This document shows positions 15,924 through 25,321 of a DNA stretch of 64,000 bases, one piece after another. Numbering within the stretch: the first letter of the stretch is position 1; each line of letters starts with the position of its first letter. The notes under the pieces were generated by a model, which had not been told where the DNA came from, ran no database searches, and saw only the letters and a list, made by a program, of their open reading frames with translations. The position numbers and the translations under genes were made by a program. The stretch comes from JAOAFZ01 sp964412815 (GTDB lineage: Bacteria; Patescibacteriota; Microgenomatia; UBA1406; GWC2-37-13). Location: positions 62,001-126,000 of the forward strand of contig CAYPQF010000026.1 in assembly GCA_964412815.1 (NCBI GenBank), read 5' to 3'.

Positions 15924-18067
15924 GCACTCAACCCCTTTCTGACGACTTTCTCGGACAACGACAACGCCGTATTGAGAAAGTACGGGAACTTCAACAGTTA
16001 GGAATTGATCCCTATCCTGCCCGCTCACAAAAAGACTACCCCAATATCGAAGTTCATCATCAGTTTGAATCGCTCGAAGGTAAATCGGCATACCTGACCG
16101 GACGACTGATGACCTGGCGTGACCACGGCAAACTGCGCTTTGCAGATCTCCAGGACCAGTCCGGTAGTATTCAGCTCTACTTCAAAAATGATGCATTACA
16201 GGAAGATCTTTCCAATGGATATCTCCCCTGGGATAAACTCAATATGATTGATGTTGGTGACTTTGTTGAAGCATACGGGATGATTACCCGCACCAGCCGC
16301 GGGGCTATCTCACTCCTGGTACACAACATCCGCATCATCAGTAAAACGATCCGTCCCCTACCAAATACATTCGAAGAGAAAGAACAGCAGTTTAGACGTC
16401 GGTATCTTGATTTGACCATCAACCCTGAACGGAAGAATGTGTTTCTGCGCAAGGCACTATTCTGGCAGGTCTCCCGCCAGTTTATGTACGACAAAGGGTT
16501 TATTGAGGTCGAAGTACCGGTACTGGAACATGTCACTGGCGGAGCTGACGCACGTCCGTTTGTAACCCACCACAACGATCTGGACGAAGACTTTTTTATG
16601 CGCATCTCCACTGAGCTGTATCAAAAGCGTCTCATTGGAGGAGGCTTCGAAAAGATCTTTACCCTGGGACCGAACTTCCGCAACGAAGGTATTTCGGATG
16701 AACATCTGCAGGAATACAGTCAGCTTGAATGGTATTGGGCATACGCAGACTATCGTGACAACATGGAACTAGTACGCGATATGATCCGTGAAGTTGCTCA
16801 GAAAGTCTATGGAACCACACAGTTCTCCACACGTGGACATACCTTTGACCTCGCCGATGAATGGAAAGAGATCGATTATGCACAGGTCATTCAGGAAACT
16901 CATGGAATAGATATCTTTACTTCCACTGACGAAGAGATGAAGACCAAATTGACACAGCTGGGGGTTGACCTGCCGGGTGCCATTAACCGTAACCGACTGA
17001 TTGATAATCTCTGGAAAGTCATTCGAAAAACCATTGCCGGACCTGCCTTCCTCATAAACGAACCAAAGTTTATGTCACCATTGGCAAAATCACGCCCTGA
17101 TAATCCTGAACTGACCGAGCGCTTCCATATCATTATCGGTGGCAGTGAACTGGGTAACGGTTACTCAGAAATTAACGATCCACAGGATCAGCTGGAACGC
17201 TTTATTGACCAGCAGCGTATGCGTGATACCGGTGACGACGAAGCACAGATGATGGATATTGATTTTGTCGAGATGCTTGAGTACGGAATGCCACCCACCA
17301 GTGGTTATGCACACAGCGAACGGCTATTCTGGTTCCTGGAGGACGTCACTGCCCGGGAAGGAACACTCTTTCCTCAGTTAAAGTACGAAATCGAAGGACT
17401 TACCAGAAAAATCTATGGAGAACGGTTGAAACAATATAATATCACTTTGGATAAAGAAGCCAACATCCCTGCGCAAAGCACCGCAACAGAAAAAGCCGAT
17501 CTGAAGCTAACCCGTGAGATGGCATTCCAGATTGTAGATACCAATATCGAAAACAAAAATCTGGTACGTCATTGTGTTGCTGTTGAGGCAGCGATGCGCG
17601 CCATTGCCCGTCATTTTAATCAGGACGAAGAGTTATGGGGACTGGCTGGATTACTGCACGATGCCGACTGGGAAAAAACCACCCAGGATGTCGAGCAACA
17701 TACACAAGAAACTACTAAATGGATTAAAGCCGCCGGCGAAGAGAATGAACAGCTGATCAGAGCAATTCATGCGCATAACTATCACGTCAATGGAATTGAG
17801 CCAAAGACAAAGATGGAATGGGCATTGTTCACCTGTGATGAGCTGACCGGACTGATCACTGCAACCGCATTGATGCAGCCGAACAAATCTCTGACCGAGG
17901 TTGAGCTGTCCAGCGTTAAAAAGAAGTTCAAAAATAAAAAATTTGCAGCCGCAATTGACCGTGATCAAATTGCGCTCTGCGAAGAAAAGCTTGGTATTCC
18001 TCTGGACGAATACATTGAACTCGTACTCAACAGTATGAAGCAGTCAGCATCACAGCTGGGATTGTAA
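15920..18067 (+). CDS. lysS: Lysyl-tRNA synthetase fused to an HD hydrolase domain
   Basis: 715 aa, about 210 longer than normal class II LysRS. Residues 1-~505 have the OB anticodon domain (YLTGRLMTWRDHGKLRFADL), motif 2 FRNEGISDEHLQEYSQLEWYWAY and a divergent motif 3 region GYAHSERLFWFLED. After a linker (~505-525) comes an HD-superfamily domain with HCVAVEAAMRAIARHF, LLHDADW (His-Asp near 579-580) and the later AIHAHNYH. The frame is continuous. HD domains are metal phosphohydrolases, often acting on nucleotides; its substrate here is unknown. A TGGTATAAT box inside the upstream gene (15836-15844) may also drive it. Confidence 0.92.
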   Translation: MSTQPLSDDFLGQRQRRIEKVRELQQLGIDPYPARSQKDYPNIEVHHQFESLEGKSAYLTGRLMTWRDHGKLRFADLQDQSGSIQLYFKNDALQEDLSNGYLPWDKLNMIDVGDFVEAYGMITRTSRGAISLLVHNIRIISKTIRPLPNTFEEKEQQFRRRYLDLTINPERKNVFLRKALFWQVSRQFMYDKGFIEVEVPVLEHVTGGADARPFVTHHNDLDEDFFMRISTELYQKRLIGGGFEKIFTLGPNFRNEGISDEHLQEYSQLEWYWAYADYRDNMELVRDMIREVAQKVYGTTQFSTRGHTFDLADEWKEIDYAQVIQETHGIDIFTSTDEEMKTKLTQLGVDLPGAINRNRLIDNLWKVIRKTIAGPAFLINEPKFMSPLAKSRPDNPELTERFHIIIGGSELGNGYSEINDPQDQLERFIDQQRMRDTGDDEAQMMDIDFVEMLEYGMPPTSGYAHSERLFWFLEDVTAREGTLFPQLKYEIEGLTRKIYGERLKQYNITLDKEANIPAQSTATEKADLKLTREMAFQIVDTNIENKNLVRHCVAVEAAMRAIARHFNQDEELWGLAGLLHDADWEKTTQDVEQHTQETTKWIKAAGEENEQLIRAIHAHNYHVNGIEPKTKMEWALFTCDELTGLITATALMQPNKSLTEVELSSVKKKFKNKKFAAAIDRDQIALCEEKLGIPLDEYIELVLNSMKQSASQLGL

Positions 18068-18077
18068 TTGTTTTACC

Positions 18078-18449
18078 ATGTCAACCGGTCTCGTATTGTT
18101 TATTCTCGGGCTTCTGTTAGTCAAGCATTATATTGCTGACTGGATTATGCAGACAACCCGTATTGCCCTGGAAAAAGGAACAAACGCGTCACTCCTCCTC
18201 CTGCACAGCTTGCACCATGTCATTGGCACTGCCATCGCCCTGGTCTGGTTTGTTGAACCCTTCCCGCTGCTCCTGATCTGTTTGTGCGAGTTTATCCTCC
18301 ACAGTGTGATTGATTACATCAAATCCTGTCCGACGATGCTCGGACAATATAAGTATCCGAGTCAGCAGTATTTTTTCTGGATGGGGTTTGATCAGTTATT
18401 ACATCAGCTTTCCTATATCGCCATTGTTGTCTTTATCATGGGAATGTAA
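18078..18449 (+). CDS. DUF3307-like integral membrane protein
   Basis: 123 aa, four hydrophobic segments. The pattern KHYIADWIMQT ... LLHSLHHVIG ... FILHSVIDYIK, with His/Asp residues at helix ends, matches the DUF3307 membrane family as I recall it. Function unknown; the His/Asp placement may bind metal. It follows lysS by 10 nt. Confidence 0.7.
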   Translation: MSTGLVLFILGLLLVKHYIADWIMQTTRIALEKGTNASLLLLHSLHHVIGTAIALVWFVEPFPLLLICLCEFILHSVIDYIKSCPTMLGQYKYPSQQYFFWMGFDQLLHQLSYIAIVVFIMGM

Positions 18450-18519
18450 TATCCCTGAGTTCCATCTACTACCTATTCAATCCTATTTCCGCTACAATGA
18501 GTGTGATGCAGGCTCAACC

Positions 18520-18552
18520 TTGCATTTTGAAAATTTTCGTCTATAATTAATT
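18520..18552 (+). promoter_or_regulatory. Promoter of the deaminase-guaB-guaA cluster
   Basis: TTGCAT (18520-18525), 16 nt spacer, TATAAT (18542-18547), then 5 nt to the ATG at 18553. Predicts a leaderless transcript for the whole purine cluster. Confidence 0.75.
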
Positions 18553-19599
18553 ATGGTGAATGGTACTACAATCACTCAACCTTTAGCCGAGCTTCACGCT
18601 CATTTATCATCTTCGATCCCTCCTGCGGTCTACTGGCATATCGCCCAATCCGAAGGATACAAACTACCCAAACGCGACTACCGGGAATTTGCAGAATATA
18701 TCGTTCTCTCAGAAGACCGGAAAATGACCCTCCGCGAGTATCTTGACGAAATCTACCATCCGATCCTTGATAAACTTTCAGCTGGTGCTCCTGCACTGGA
18801 AAAAGGGGTCTACGAAAGTTTGAGCGGCGCATATCGTTCAAACAACATCACCGTTCTGGAACTCCGGATGAACCCGATGAAACATAACCGTGAAGGTGAG
18901 GTAGACCTGGATCATGCTATTATGGCAATGCTCCGGGGAATGGATCGGGCACTACTGGAATATCCGAAACTAAAAGCCGGCTTTATCTTCTGTCTGGATC
19001 GTCAATTCCCGTTTGAAAAAAATAAAATTATTGTAGAAAAAGCAATTAAATATCATCGACGCGGAGTACTCGCAATCGACTTTGCCAACTATGTCTTCGA
19101 GAATCACAATCCCCATAACTTCCATCTGAAAGACTACGCGGAACTGGTACAAAAAGCACGCGATGCAGGACTCCGGGTCACCTGTCACTCTGGAGAAGCC
19201 AACGATGCCAATAACGATATGTGGGATGCCGTTGAGTACATTAAGCCGGACCGGATTGGCCATGGTATCAAGGCAGCCTACGACGAACCCCTCATGCGCC
19301 GTCTGGCAGAAGAGCAGATCGTGCTGGAAGTCTGTCCGCTGAGTAATCTCATGACAAAAGCAGTCGCCGATCCAGATGAAATGCGGTATATCATGAACCG
19401 CTTCTTTGAGTTCGGAGTCAAATTTACGGTCAATACCGACTGGCCCGAAACCGTCAAAGATGCTCATCTCAGTCAGCAGTTTGAGTATTTGAGAAAACAC
19501 CATATATTAACTGAAGAGCAGATTGCTCAAGTTATCCAGTGGTCATTTGAGGCCACCTTTATCAATTCTGAAAAAATGAATGGCAACCTCTATCTATAA
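18553..19599 (+). CDS. Adenosine deaminase family hydrolase
   Basis: 348 aa, TIM-barrel metal hydrolase. HAH at residues 15-17 supplies two zinc ligands; TCHSGE the third His and catalytic Glu; RIGHG, CPLSN and NTDWP complete the family pattern. The usual NTDDP has Trp in place of the second Asp, which in adenosine deaminase contacts the purine, so substrate may differ (AMP, adenine or another amine). The 3' end overlaps guaB by 20 nt, supporting a purine role. Confidence 0.85.
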   Translation: MVNGTTITQPLAELHAHLSSSIPPAVYWHIAQSEGYKLPKRDYREFAEYIVLSEDRKMTLREYLDEIYHPILDKLSAGAPALEKGVYESLSGAYRSNNITVLELRMNPMKHNREGEVDLDHAIMAMLRGMDRALLEYPKLKAGFIFCLDRQFPFEKNKIIVEKAIKYHRRGVLAIDFANYVFENHNPHNFHLKDYAELVQKARDAGLRVTCHSGEANDANNDMWDAVEYIKPDRIGHGIKAAYDEPLMRRLAEEQIVLEVCPLSNLMTKAVADPDEMRYIMNRFFEFGVKFTVNTDWPETVKDAHLSQQFEYLRKHHILTEEQIAQVIQWSFEATFINSEKMNGNLYL

Positions 19600-20737
19600 C
19601 GATAAATTTCTGTTCAAAGGCTACACCTTTGATGATGTTCTCCTGGTTCCCGGCTACTCTGGCTTCTCCCGCAGTGATATTACCCTGGAGACCAAACTGA
19701 CCAGGAAGATTACCTTACAGATTCCTCTGGTTTCCTCGCCAATGGATACCGTTACCGAAGCCCGTCTGGCCATTGCTTTGGCTGAAATGGGTGGCATCGG
19801 TATTATTCACCGCAATCTGACGATTCCCGATCAGGCTGCTCATGTCAAACAGGTGAAGGAAAAAGGTCTGCTGGTAGGCGCCGCCGTCGGTGCCAGTGCC
19901 GGTGTCGAAGACCGTGTAAAAGCACTGGTCGAGGCTGGGGTTGATGTAATCGTGGTAGATTCAGCTCACGGCAACGCAAAAAATGTTATTGAGACAATTA
20001 AACATATCAAACAGACCTATCCGAATCAGGAAGTAATCGGTGGCAGTGTCGCCACCTACGACGGCGCAAAAGCCATGATCGACGCCGGAGCTGACGGTAT
20101 TCGCGTAGGAATGGGTCCAGGGGCAATCTGTACGACCCGCATTATCTCGGGTATGGGCGTACCCCAGATAACCGCAATCATCGATACCGTCCGTGCCGGG
20201 AAAGAAGCCGGGGTACCAATTATCGCAGACGGCGGTATTAAGTACAGCGGTGATATGGTCAAAGCCATTGCAGCCGGTGCACACACCGTCATGATGGGTA
20301 GCTTCTTTGCTTCTTGCGAAGAATCCCCGGGAGAGATCCATGAATTAACCGCCGATCAGGTACCATCCCGCTTCAAGAGCATTGTCAAAAAAGATCAGCA
20401 GATCTACAAGTTTAAGTCATATCGCGGGATGGGCTCAATTGGAGCCATGCGAAAAGGAACCGAGATTAAGTCAGAAGATGAGTTCCACGGAAAAAGCTAC
20501 AAAGAACGCGTACTGGTCGCCGAAGGTGTTGAAGGTCTGGTTCCGGTGAATGGTACCGTACGGGACGTTGTTGAACAGGCGCTAGGCGGTATTAAGTCCG
20601 GTATGTTCTATGTAGGTACACCGACGATCGAAGAGTTGCGTGAACAGGGCAAGTTTATCCGGATTACCCAGGCATCGCTCGTCGAAAGTCACCCGCACGA
20701 TATTCTGGTTACCAATGGCGGAGAAAATTATAAATAA
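19580..20737 (+). CDS. guaB: IMP dehydrogenase lacking CBS domains
   Basis: 385 aa versus ~490 with the regulatory Bateman module. FDDVLLVPGYS at the start, SSPMDTVTE, VDSAHG, the catalytic Cys in GPGAICTTRI (residue ~184), IADGGIKYSGD, and SYRGMGSIGAM are all present. Between GIGIIHRNL and VKEKGLLVGAAVG the CBS pair is replaced by a short linker. It oxidises IMP to XMP, which GuaA two genes on converts to GMP. Missing CBS domains suggest loss of purine-nucleotide allostery. Confidence 0.95.
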   Translation: MATSIYNDKFLFKGYTFDDVLLVPGYSGFSRSDITLETKLTRKITLQIPLVSSPMDTVTEARLAIALAEMGGIGIIHRNLTIPDQAAHVKQVKEKGLLVGAAVGASAGVEDRVKALVEAGVDVIVVDSAHGNAKNVIETIKHIKQTYPNQEVIGGSVATYDGAKAMIDAGADGIRVGMGPGAICTTRIISGMGVPQITAIIDTVRAGKEAGVPIIADGGIKYSGDMVKAIAAGAHTVMMGSFFASCEESPGEIHELTADQVPSRFKSIVKKDQQIYKFKSYRGMGSIGAMRKGTEIKSEDEFHGKSYKERVLVAEGVEGLVPVNGTVRDVVEQALGGIKSGMFYVGTPTIEELREQGKFIRITQASLVESHPHDILVTNGGENYK

Positions 20738-20745
20738 CTCTATCT

Positions 20746-21192
20746 ATGGACTACTCTTTTATCACCAATAGCTTTAAAGATGCTCGGGATATGTTGCTGG
20801 AGACATTACGAATGTTTCCCCGCTCCAAAGAACATGAACCAGTGGTAGAAGAATGGTCTACCCACGATCTGATCGCACTTCATATCGGCTGGGAAACCCA
20901 TTATGCCGAAGTTGTCGAGGCAGTGATGGAAGAAAATCAAATAGAATCAATTGAAGACACCAATACCTTCGATCAGAAAGTGGTGATGGAGCATCAGTCA
21001 ACCAGCTGGGACGAGCTGATGGCACAGTTCGAGGAAAGCAGCTCGCATCTCTTGATGTCGATGGAGTTCTTTGATGAATCTCAGTGGAGTGCTCAGCCAT
21101 ATATGGACTCTCCCAAAACCATGCAGGATATCATGATGGATATTATTGCTCATTATAAAAAACATACGCAAGTTATTTCCAAACTCATATGA
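20746..21192 (+). CDS. DinB/YfiT-like (ClbS/DfsB-type) four-helix protein
   Basis: 148 aa, helical. EEWSTHDLIALHIGWETHYAEVVEAVM matches the W-s-x-h-D-l-i-x-H-i-x-w pattern of DinB-fold proteins, and a third His lies in DIIAHYKKH near the end; these may bind metal. Family members include thiol transferases and ClbS. Function here unknown. It sits between guaB and guaA and overlaps guaA by 4 nt. Confidence 0.7.
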   Translation: MDYSFITNSFKDARDMLLETLRMFPRSKEHEPVVEEWSTHDLIALHIGWETHYAEVVEAVMEENQIESIEDTNTFDQKVVMEHQSTSWDELMAQFEESSSHLLMSMEFFDESQWSAQPYMDSPKTMQDIMMDIIAHYKKHTQVISKLI

Positions 21193-22727
21193 TTGTTATT
21201 GTCGATTTCGGTTCCCAGTCAACCCATCTCATCTCCCGCCGTCTGCGCGAGATCTCCGTTCCGTCTGTCTTAGTTGAGCCGGAGTCTTTTTTTGAGAAGA
21301 CCCAGGGAATGGAGATTGACGGGATTATTCTGTCGGGAGGGCCACAGAGCGTCTACGACGACAACTCTCCAAAAATTGATAATAAAATCTATGAGCTGAA
21401 CAAGCCAATTCTGGGTATCTGCTATGGATTACAGTATCTGGCACATACCATTGGTGGGAAAGTCGAACCGGGAAAACATAAAGAGATGGGACCTGCAACA
21501 CTCACCATCCTCAAAGAAGATGATCTGTTTAAGCTCACCAAAGACGAATACATTGCTGCTACCTCAACCGTCTGGATGTCTCATGGCGATCAGGTAACGG
21601 CTCTGCCCGAAGGGTTTGAAGTGATCGGCAAAACCGAAACAACCGATCTGGCAGCATTCTCCAACAAAGCCCGTCAGATGTGGGGTGTACAGTTTCACCC
21701 GGAGCTGGTACATACCCAGTTCGGTATGCAGATTTTGCGAAACTTTGTCAGCTTCTGTGGTCTTGAGCCCAAGGATCAGCAGATTAACAAAGAGTTTGTT
21801 GATGGCATAGTTGCCGATATTAAAGATTCCATCAAAGAAGGAACGGTTATCAGTGCTATGTCCGGCGGCGTCGACTCTTCTATCGCTACCCTGCTGGTTC
21901 ACGAAGCCATTGGAGATCGTCTGACTGCAATCTATATCGATTCAGGACTGATGCGCGAAGGTGAGACTGATACCCTACGCGAGGTGTTTGAGAAGCACTA
22001 CAAAATGCAGATTAAGATTGTTGATGCAAAAGAAGAGTTTTTGCACAACCTGAAAAACATTATTGACCCGGAACAGAAACGGAAAGTCATTGGAAAAACC
22101 TTTATTGATGTCCTCGAACGCGAAGCACAAGAGCTGGGTGCCGACTTCCTGGTACAGGGTACCATCTGGCCGGATGTAATCGAAAGTGCCGGGAGTAAAC
22201 ACAGCACCGTCATCAAGAGTCACCACAATGTTGGAGGATTACCGGAAAACATGAAACTGACACTGGTCGAACCGATCCGTAACTTTTACAAAGACGAAGT
22301 CCGGGCCATAGGTTCGGTACTGGGGCTCCCCGACGAAATTACCCAGCGGAAACCATTTCCTGGTCCAGGACTGGCAGTACGTATTGTGGGAGAAGTAACC
22401 GAATACAAACTGGAGATTCTGCGACGAGCCGATAAGATCGTTCAAGAAGAGATCGCACACTATCCGGAACAGGATAAGCTTTGGCAGGTATTTGCCATCT
22501 TTACCGGAGTAAAATCAACCGGGGTCGGCGGTGATTACCGGTCATATGGCGAGTGTATCGCCATTCGCGCGGTCGAGTCTATTGATGCGATGAGCGCCCA
22601 CTGGTCACACCTGCCATACGAAATTCTCGGCAAGATGTCATCCCGTATCGCCAACGAGATACAGGAAGTAAACCGGGTCGTCTACGATATCACCGATAAA
22701 CCCCCCGGTACGATTGAGTGGGAATAA
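21189..22727 (+). CDS. guaA: GMP synthase (glutamine-hydrolysing)
   Basis: 512 aa, full length. The class I amidotransferase domain has ILGICYGLQYLAHT (nucleophile Cys) and QFHPELVHT; the ATP-pyrophosphatase domain has AMSGGVDSSIA; the dimerisation domain ends TDKPPGTIEWE. Converts XMP to GMP. The stop is 3 nt from the stop of the convergent fusion gene. Confidence 0.97.
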   Translation: MIVIVDFGSQSTHLISRRLREISVPSVLVEPESFFEKTQGMEIDGIILSGGPQSVYDDNSPKIDNKIYELNKPILGICYGLQYLAHTIGGKVEPGKHKEMGPATLTILKEDDLFKLTKDEYIAATSTVWMSHGDQVTALPEGFEVIGKTETTDLAAFSNKARQMWGVQFHPELVHTQFGMQILRNFVSFCGLEPKDQQINKEFVDGIVADIKDSIKEGTVISAMSGGVDSSIATLLVHEAIGDRLTAIYIDSGLMREGETDTLREVFEKHYKMQIKIVDAKEEFLHNLKNIIDPEQKRKVIGKTFIDVLEREAQELGADFLVQGTIWPDVIESAGSKHSTVIKSHHNVGGLPENMKLTLVEPIRNFYKDEVRAIGSVLGLPDEITQRKPFPGPGLAVRIVGEVTEYKLEILRRADKIVQEEIAHYPEQDKLWQVFAIFTGVKSTGVGGDYRSYGECIAIRAVESIDAMSAHWSHLPYEILGKMSSRIANEIQEVNRVVYDITDKPPGTIEWE

Positions 22728-22730
22728 CGC

Positions 22731-25151
22731 TTAATGTCCCCGATGCGCATTTGCGATGACATAGGCGTCAGATGTTACTACCCGATGGTTTCCGTGTCCG
22801 TATTGTGCAATATTACGACGCAACTGGCTAATACTCTTTGCCCGTTGATCTGCCAGTGCACGACCCGCAAGCATACGCTGACTTAACCAGGCATCAACAA
22901 CAGAGTTCTTGGAACGGTCCTTTTTCATATAGTTCGGCTTACCTTCTACCTGCTTCAGACGACCAGCTGCATCACGACGACGCATAGCAGTAATCTCATT
23001 TGCTTCGGCTTCGATCTGCTGCGTAACAGCACTTGCACTGCCCGGATACGGCTGCACAATAATTTTATTGGCATGCTGGGCAAACAAACCTCCTGTCTCA
23101 ATACCACCTGCAACTCCGCGTTGATTCATCGAAATAACATCAAGCATCCCCAGCAGTGGTCCGATACTAGAACCGGTACCTCCTTCCAAACCGATTGCTA
23201 CCCGACGGAACCGAGGATCAAGATACATGAGATACATCAGTTCCAGACCGTTGGCAGCACCACCAGCTTCCAGTGAGGTACAATTTTCTCCTCCGCCATG
23301 GCCGGCAAGCAGTGTATTCACATCAATATCCGGTTGAGTCAGTTTGAGTGCCTGGGGAATATCAACAAATGGTCCTACACAGATATGGGCATCCGGGAAC
23401 CGCTGACGCAGTTCATAGGCAGTGTTAATGATACGACTGTCAGGATTGGTGGTATAGATACGGAAGGAACGGCAGCGGGCATCATAGAGCGCCTGCATAT
23501 CCTCTGCAATCTGTTTTGGATTAATACAACCAACCGAAACACCAATCTGTCGCAACACGATATCTTCGATGTCGTCATCCAGTTCAAAGCCGTAGATCGA
23601 TTCACGGGCAGCCTCAAACAGCTTCAGCTGCATTTGAGGATTGTCAGCATAGATACTGTTATGAGGAATGTAAGATCTCATATACGACATAGCCGAGGTC
23701 ACCAATACATCTTTCCAGCCGGTGACTGGAGGCATACCACCCAGCGCAAACAAGGAAGTTGGGACTCCTCCCGATTTTACAAACAGTCCGTAGGTTCCGG
23801 CCTCAGTACGACTCATATCTTCATCCGAAGACATGCGGGCATATCCCAGTTCTTTGGTAGCGGCAGTACCTAAAATCTGTTCTACTTTGCCCCAGGCACG
23901 GTCAAGGACAGTCTCAGCATCCAGATCGGTAATGACATGATCCTGTTCGTCTCGGGCTTCTCCTGCTTTAATTTCAGCTTCGGTTTTACGGGTAATCTTC
24001 AGCAGCAGATCCATTACATCTGAGGGTACCCCCGGGCGTTCAGCAATCGGCACTCTACCGGAGTCGATTCCACGAATCAGCTCGTACATTCTAGGACTAT
24101 GATGCGTCTGATACTCTACTAAGCGGGCAGCCAGTGCCATCTTGGTTGCTTCCGGACCCATCTGCCAGAGGATTGGCTCATCACTCGCATCCAGATCGAG
24201 GCGTTTTGGCTTACCGTTCATATCACGAGCCTTATCCCAGGGAGTAATTATCAATCCCAGACTGGGACTATCAGCACCGGGGACAATGCGTTGTACATGG
24301 CCCTTACCAATAGGCAATTCCTGATAGGGTGGGAATTCAGCGACAGTCAACTCAGGATTTGGCTCATTGCCACGAATGACTTCCAGATCGTAGGCAAAAC
24401 GCAGTGCCCGTTCTCCCCGTTCCAGTTCTTCCATACGCATTGATTCAAGCTGGAGCTGATACGGTTCCGGCAGCTGGTAAATCCAGTTCGGATCTTCAGG
24501 AGGATTTTCACTCAAACTCTGTAACGCAATACGACGGGGTGAAAGCGGGTCCTTAAAATCTGGGTTGATCTCACTCAGTTCAGCATAGGTTCGTTCAACA
24601 CCATCCCAGTCGGGCAGGTTTTCCTGTCCATCTGGAATAAACATATCGTCCCAGCCGAAGCCGCCTGATCCCCGGGGTTGATCAGCTATCTTACCATAAA
24701 CAGTTCCCGGCCAGACAATTACATCCTGTCCGGTGTCATAGGCGAACATCACCCGGGCCACTGCCCGCTGGTCCCCTGCTTGTGCAGCCATCTCACACCA
24801 GCGGCGTCGCATGTCAGGTGTTCGGGTAAATTGATTAGCAAAAACACCAGGTAGACCATCTAGACCTGGAAAGGCGAGAGAGGTATCTTCGACAATCACT
24901 CCTTGATTTTCATTCAATCTCCGACCTTCCCGTGCCTTGGCAATTACCACTTCTTCCGGAGTATCAGCCTGAATCTCATCAATTTCAAGTTTTCTTTCGG
25001 GTCCTAAAATCTGTTCTACCGGGACACCCATCATACGGGCAATTTCTTCCAGCTTGTTTCTATTAGAAGTAGAAAAAACAAGGTTAGGTTTTTTTGTTCG
25101 TTCACTAACAACAGTATTTATTCTTGGAGCAGTTTCTATAGGTTTTGGCAT
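22731..25151 (-). CDS. Fusion: ITPase/HAM1-like domain + IMPDH/GMPR-like domain
   Basis: 806 aa. Residues ~23-212 follow non-canonical purine NTP pyrophosphatases (RdgB/HAM1): STSNRNKLEEI (27-37), EDTSLAF (88-94), PGVFANQF, GGFGWDDMF (163-171), TYAEL, SPRRIAL (204-210). The middle (~215-440) is not recognised. The C-terminal half resembles the IMP dehydrogenase/GMP reductase barrel: GHGGGENCTS (617-626, candidate catalytic Cys624), GLEGGTGSSIGP, GGIETGGLF and EGKPNYM. It may couple cleansing of ITP/XTP to purine interconversion (inference). It is convergent to guaA and divergent from a second ITPase. An extended -10 (TGCTACAAT) lies about 40 nt upstream. Confidence 0.65.
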   Translation of the reverse strand: MPKPIETAPRINTVVSERTKKPNLVFSTSNRNKLEEIARMMGVPVEQILGPERKLEIDEIQADTPEEVVIAKAREGRRLNENQGVIVEDTSLAFPGLDGLPGVFANQFTRTPDMRRRWCEMAAQAGDQRAVARVMFAYDTGQDVIVWPGTVYGKIADQPRGSGGFGWDDMFIPDGQENLPDWDGVERTYAELSEINPDFKDPLSPRRIALQSLSENPPEDPNWIYQLPEPYQLQLESMRMEELERGERALRFAYDLEVIRGNEPNPELTVAEFPPYQELPIGKGHVQRIVPGADSPSLGLIITPWDKARDMNGKPKRLDLDASDEPILWQMGPEATKMALAARLVEYQTHHSPRMYELIRGIDSGRVPIAERPGVPSDVMDLLLKITRKTEAEIKAGEARDEQDHVITDLDAETVLDRAWGKVEQILGTAATKELGYARMSSDEDMSRTEAGTYGLFVKSGGVPTSLFALGGMPPVTGWKDVLVTSAMSYMRSYIPHNSIYADNPQMQLKLFEAARESIYGFELDDDIEDIVLRQIGVSVGCINPKQIAEDMQALYDARCRSFRIYTTNPDSRIINTAYELRQRFPDAHICVGPFVDIPQALKLTQPDIDVNTLLAGHGGGENCTSLEAGGAANGLELMYLMYLDPRFRRVAIGLEGGTGSSIGPLLGMLDVISMNQRGVAGGIETGGLFAQHANKIIVQPYPGSASAVTQQIEAEANEITAMRRRDAAGRLKQVEGKPNYMKKDRSKNSVVDAWLSQRMLAGRALADQRAKSISQLRRNIAQYGHGNHRVVTSDAYVIANAHRGH

Positions 25152-25243
25152 AGGGGTATAAATGAGTCTCTAACGTCCGACTATTGTAGCAAAAGCCTCT
25201 AACTGATAGTAGTTATCATATCTATTTTTTACATATCATCTAC

Positions 25244-25262
25244 ACACAGATGAAATCTGTGT
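25244..25262. promoter_or_regulatory. Perfect 8-bp inverted repeat, possible operator
   Basis: ACACAGAT and ATCTGTGT separated by GAA, in the 170-bp gap between the ITPase/IMPDH-like fusion (minus) and the ITPase (plus). It could bind a dimeric regulator of both genes. A weaker TGATA/TATCA dyad lies at 25204-25218. Confidence 0.5.
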
Positions 25263-25281
25263 CATTACACTAAAATACCTG

Positions 25282-25293
25282 TGAAATATTTCA
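25282..25293. promoter_or_regulatory. Perfect 12-bp palindrome near the rdgB promoter
   Basis: TGAAATATTTCA ends 9 nt before a TATACT -10 candidate (25303-25308). Together with the dyad 20 nt upstream it looks like an operator pair. Confidence 0.45.
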
Positions 25294-25321
25294 AAATAGG
25301 TGTATACTATAGCATACTAGT

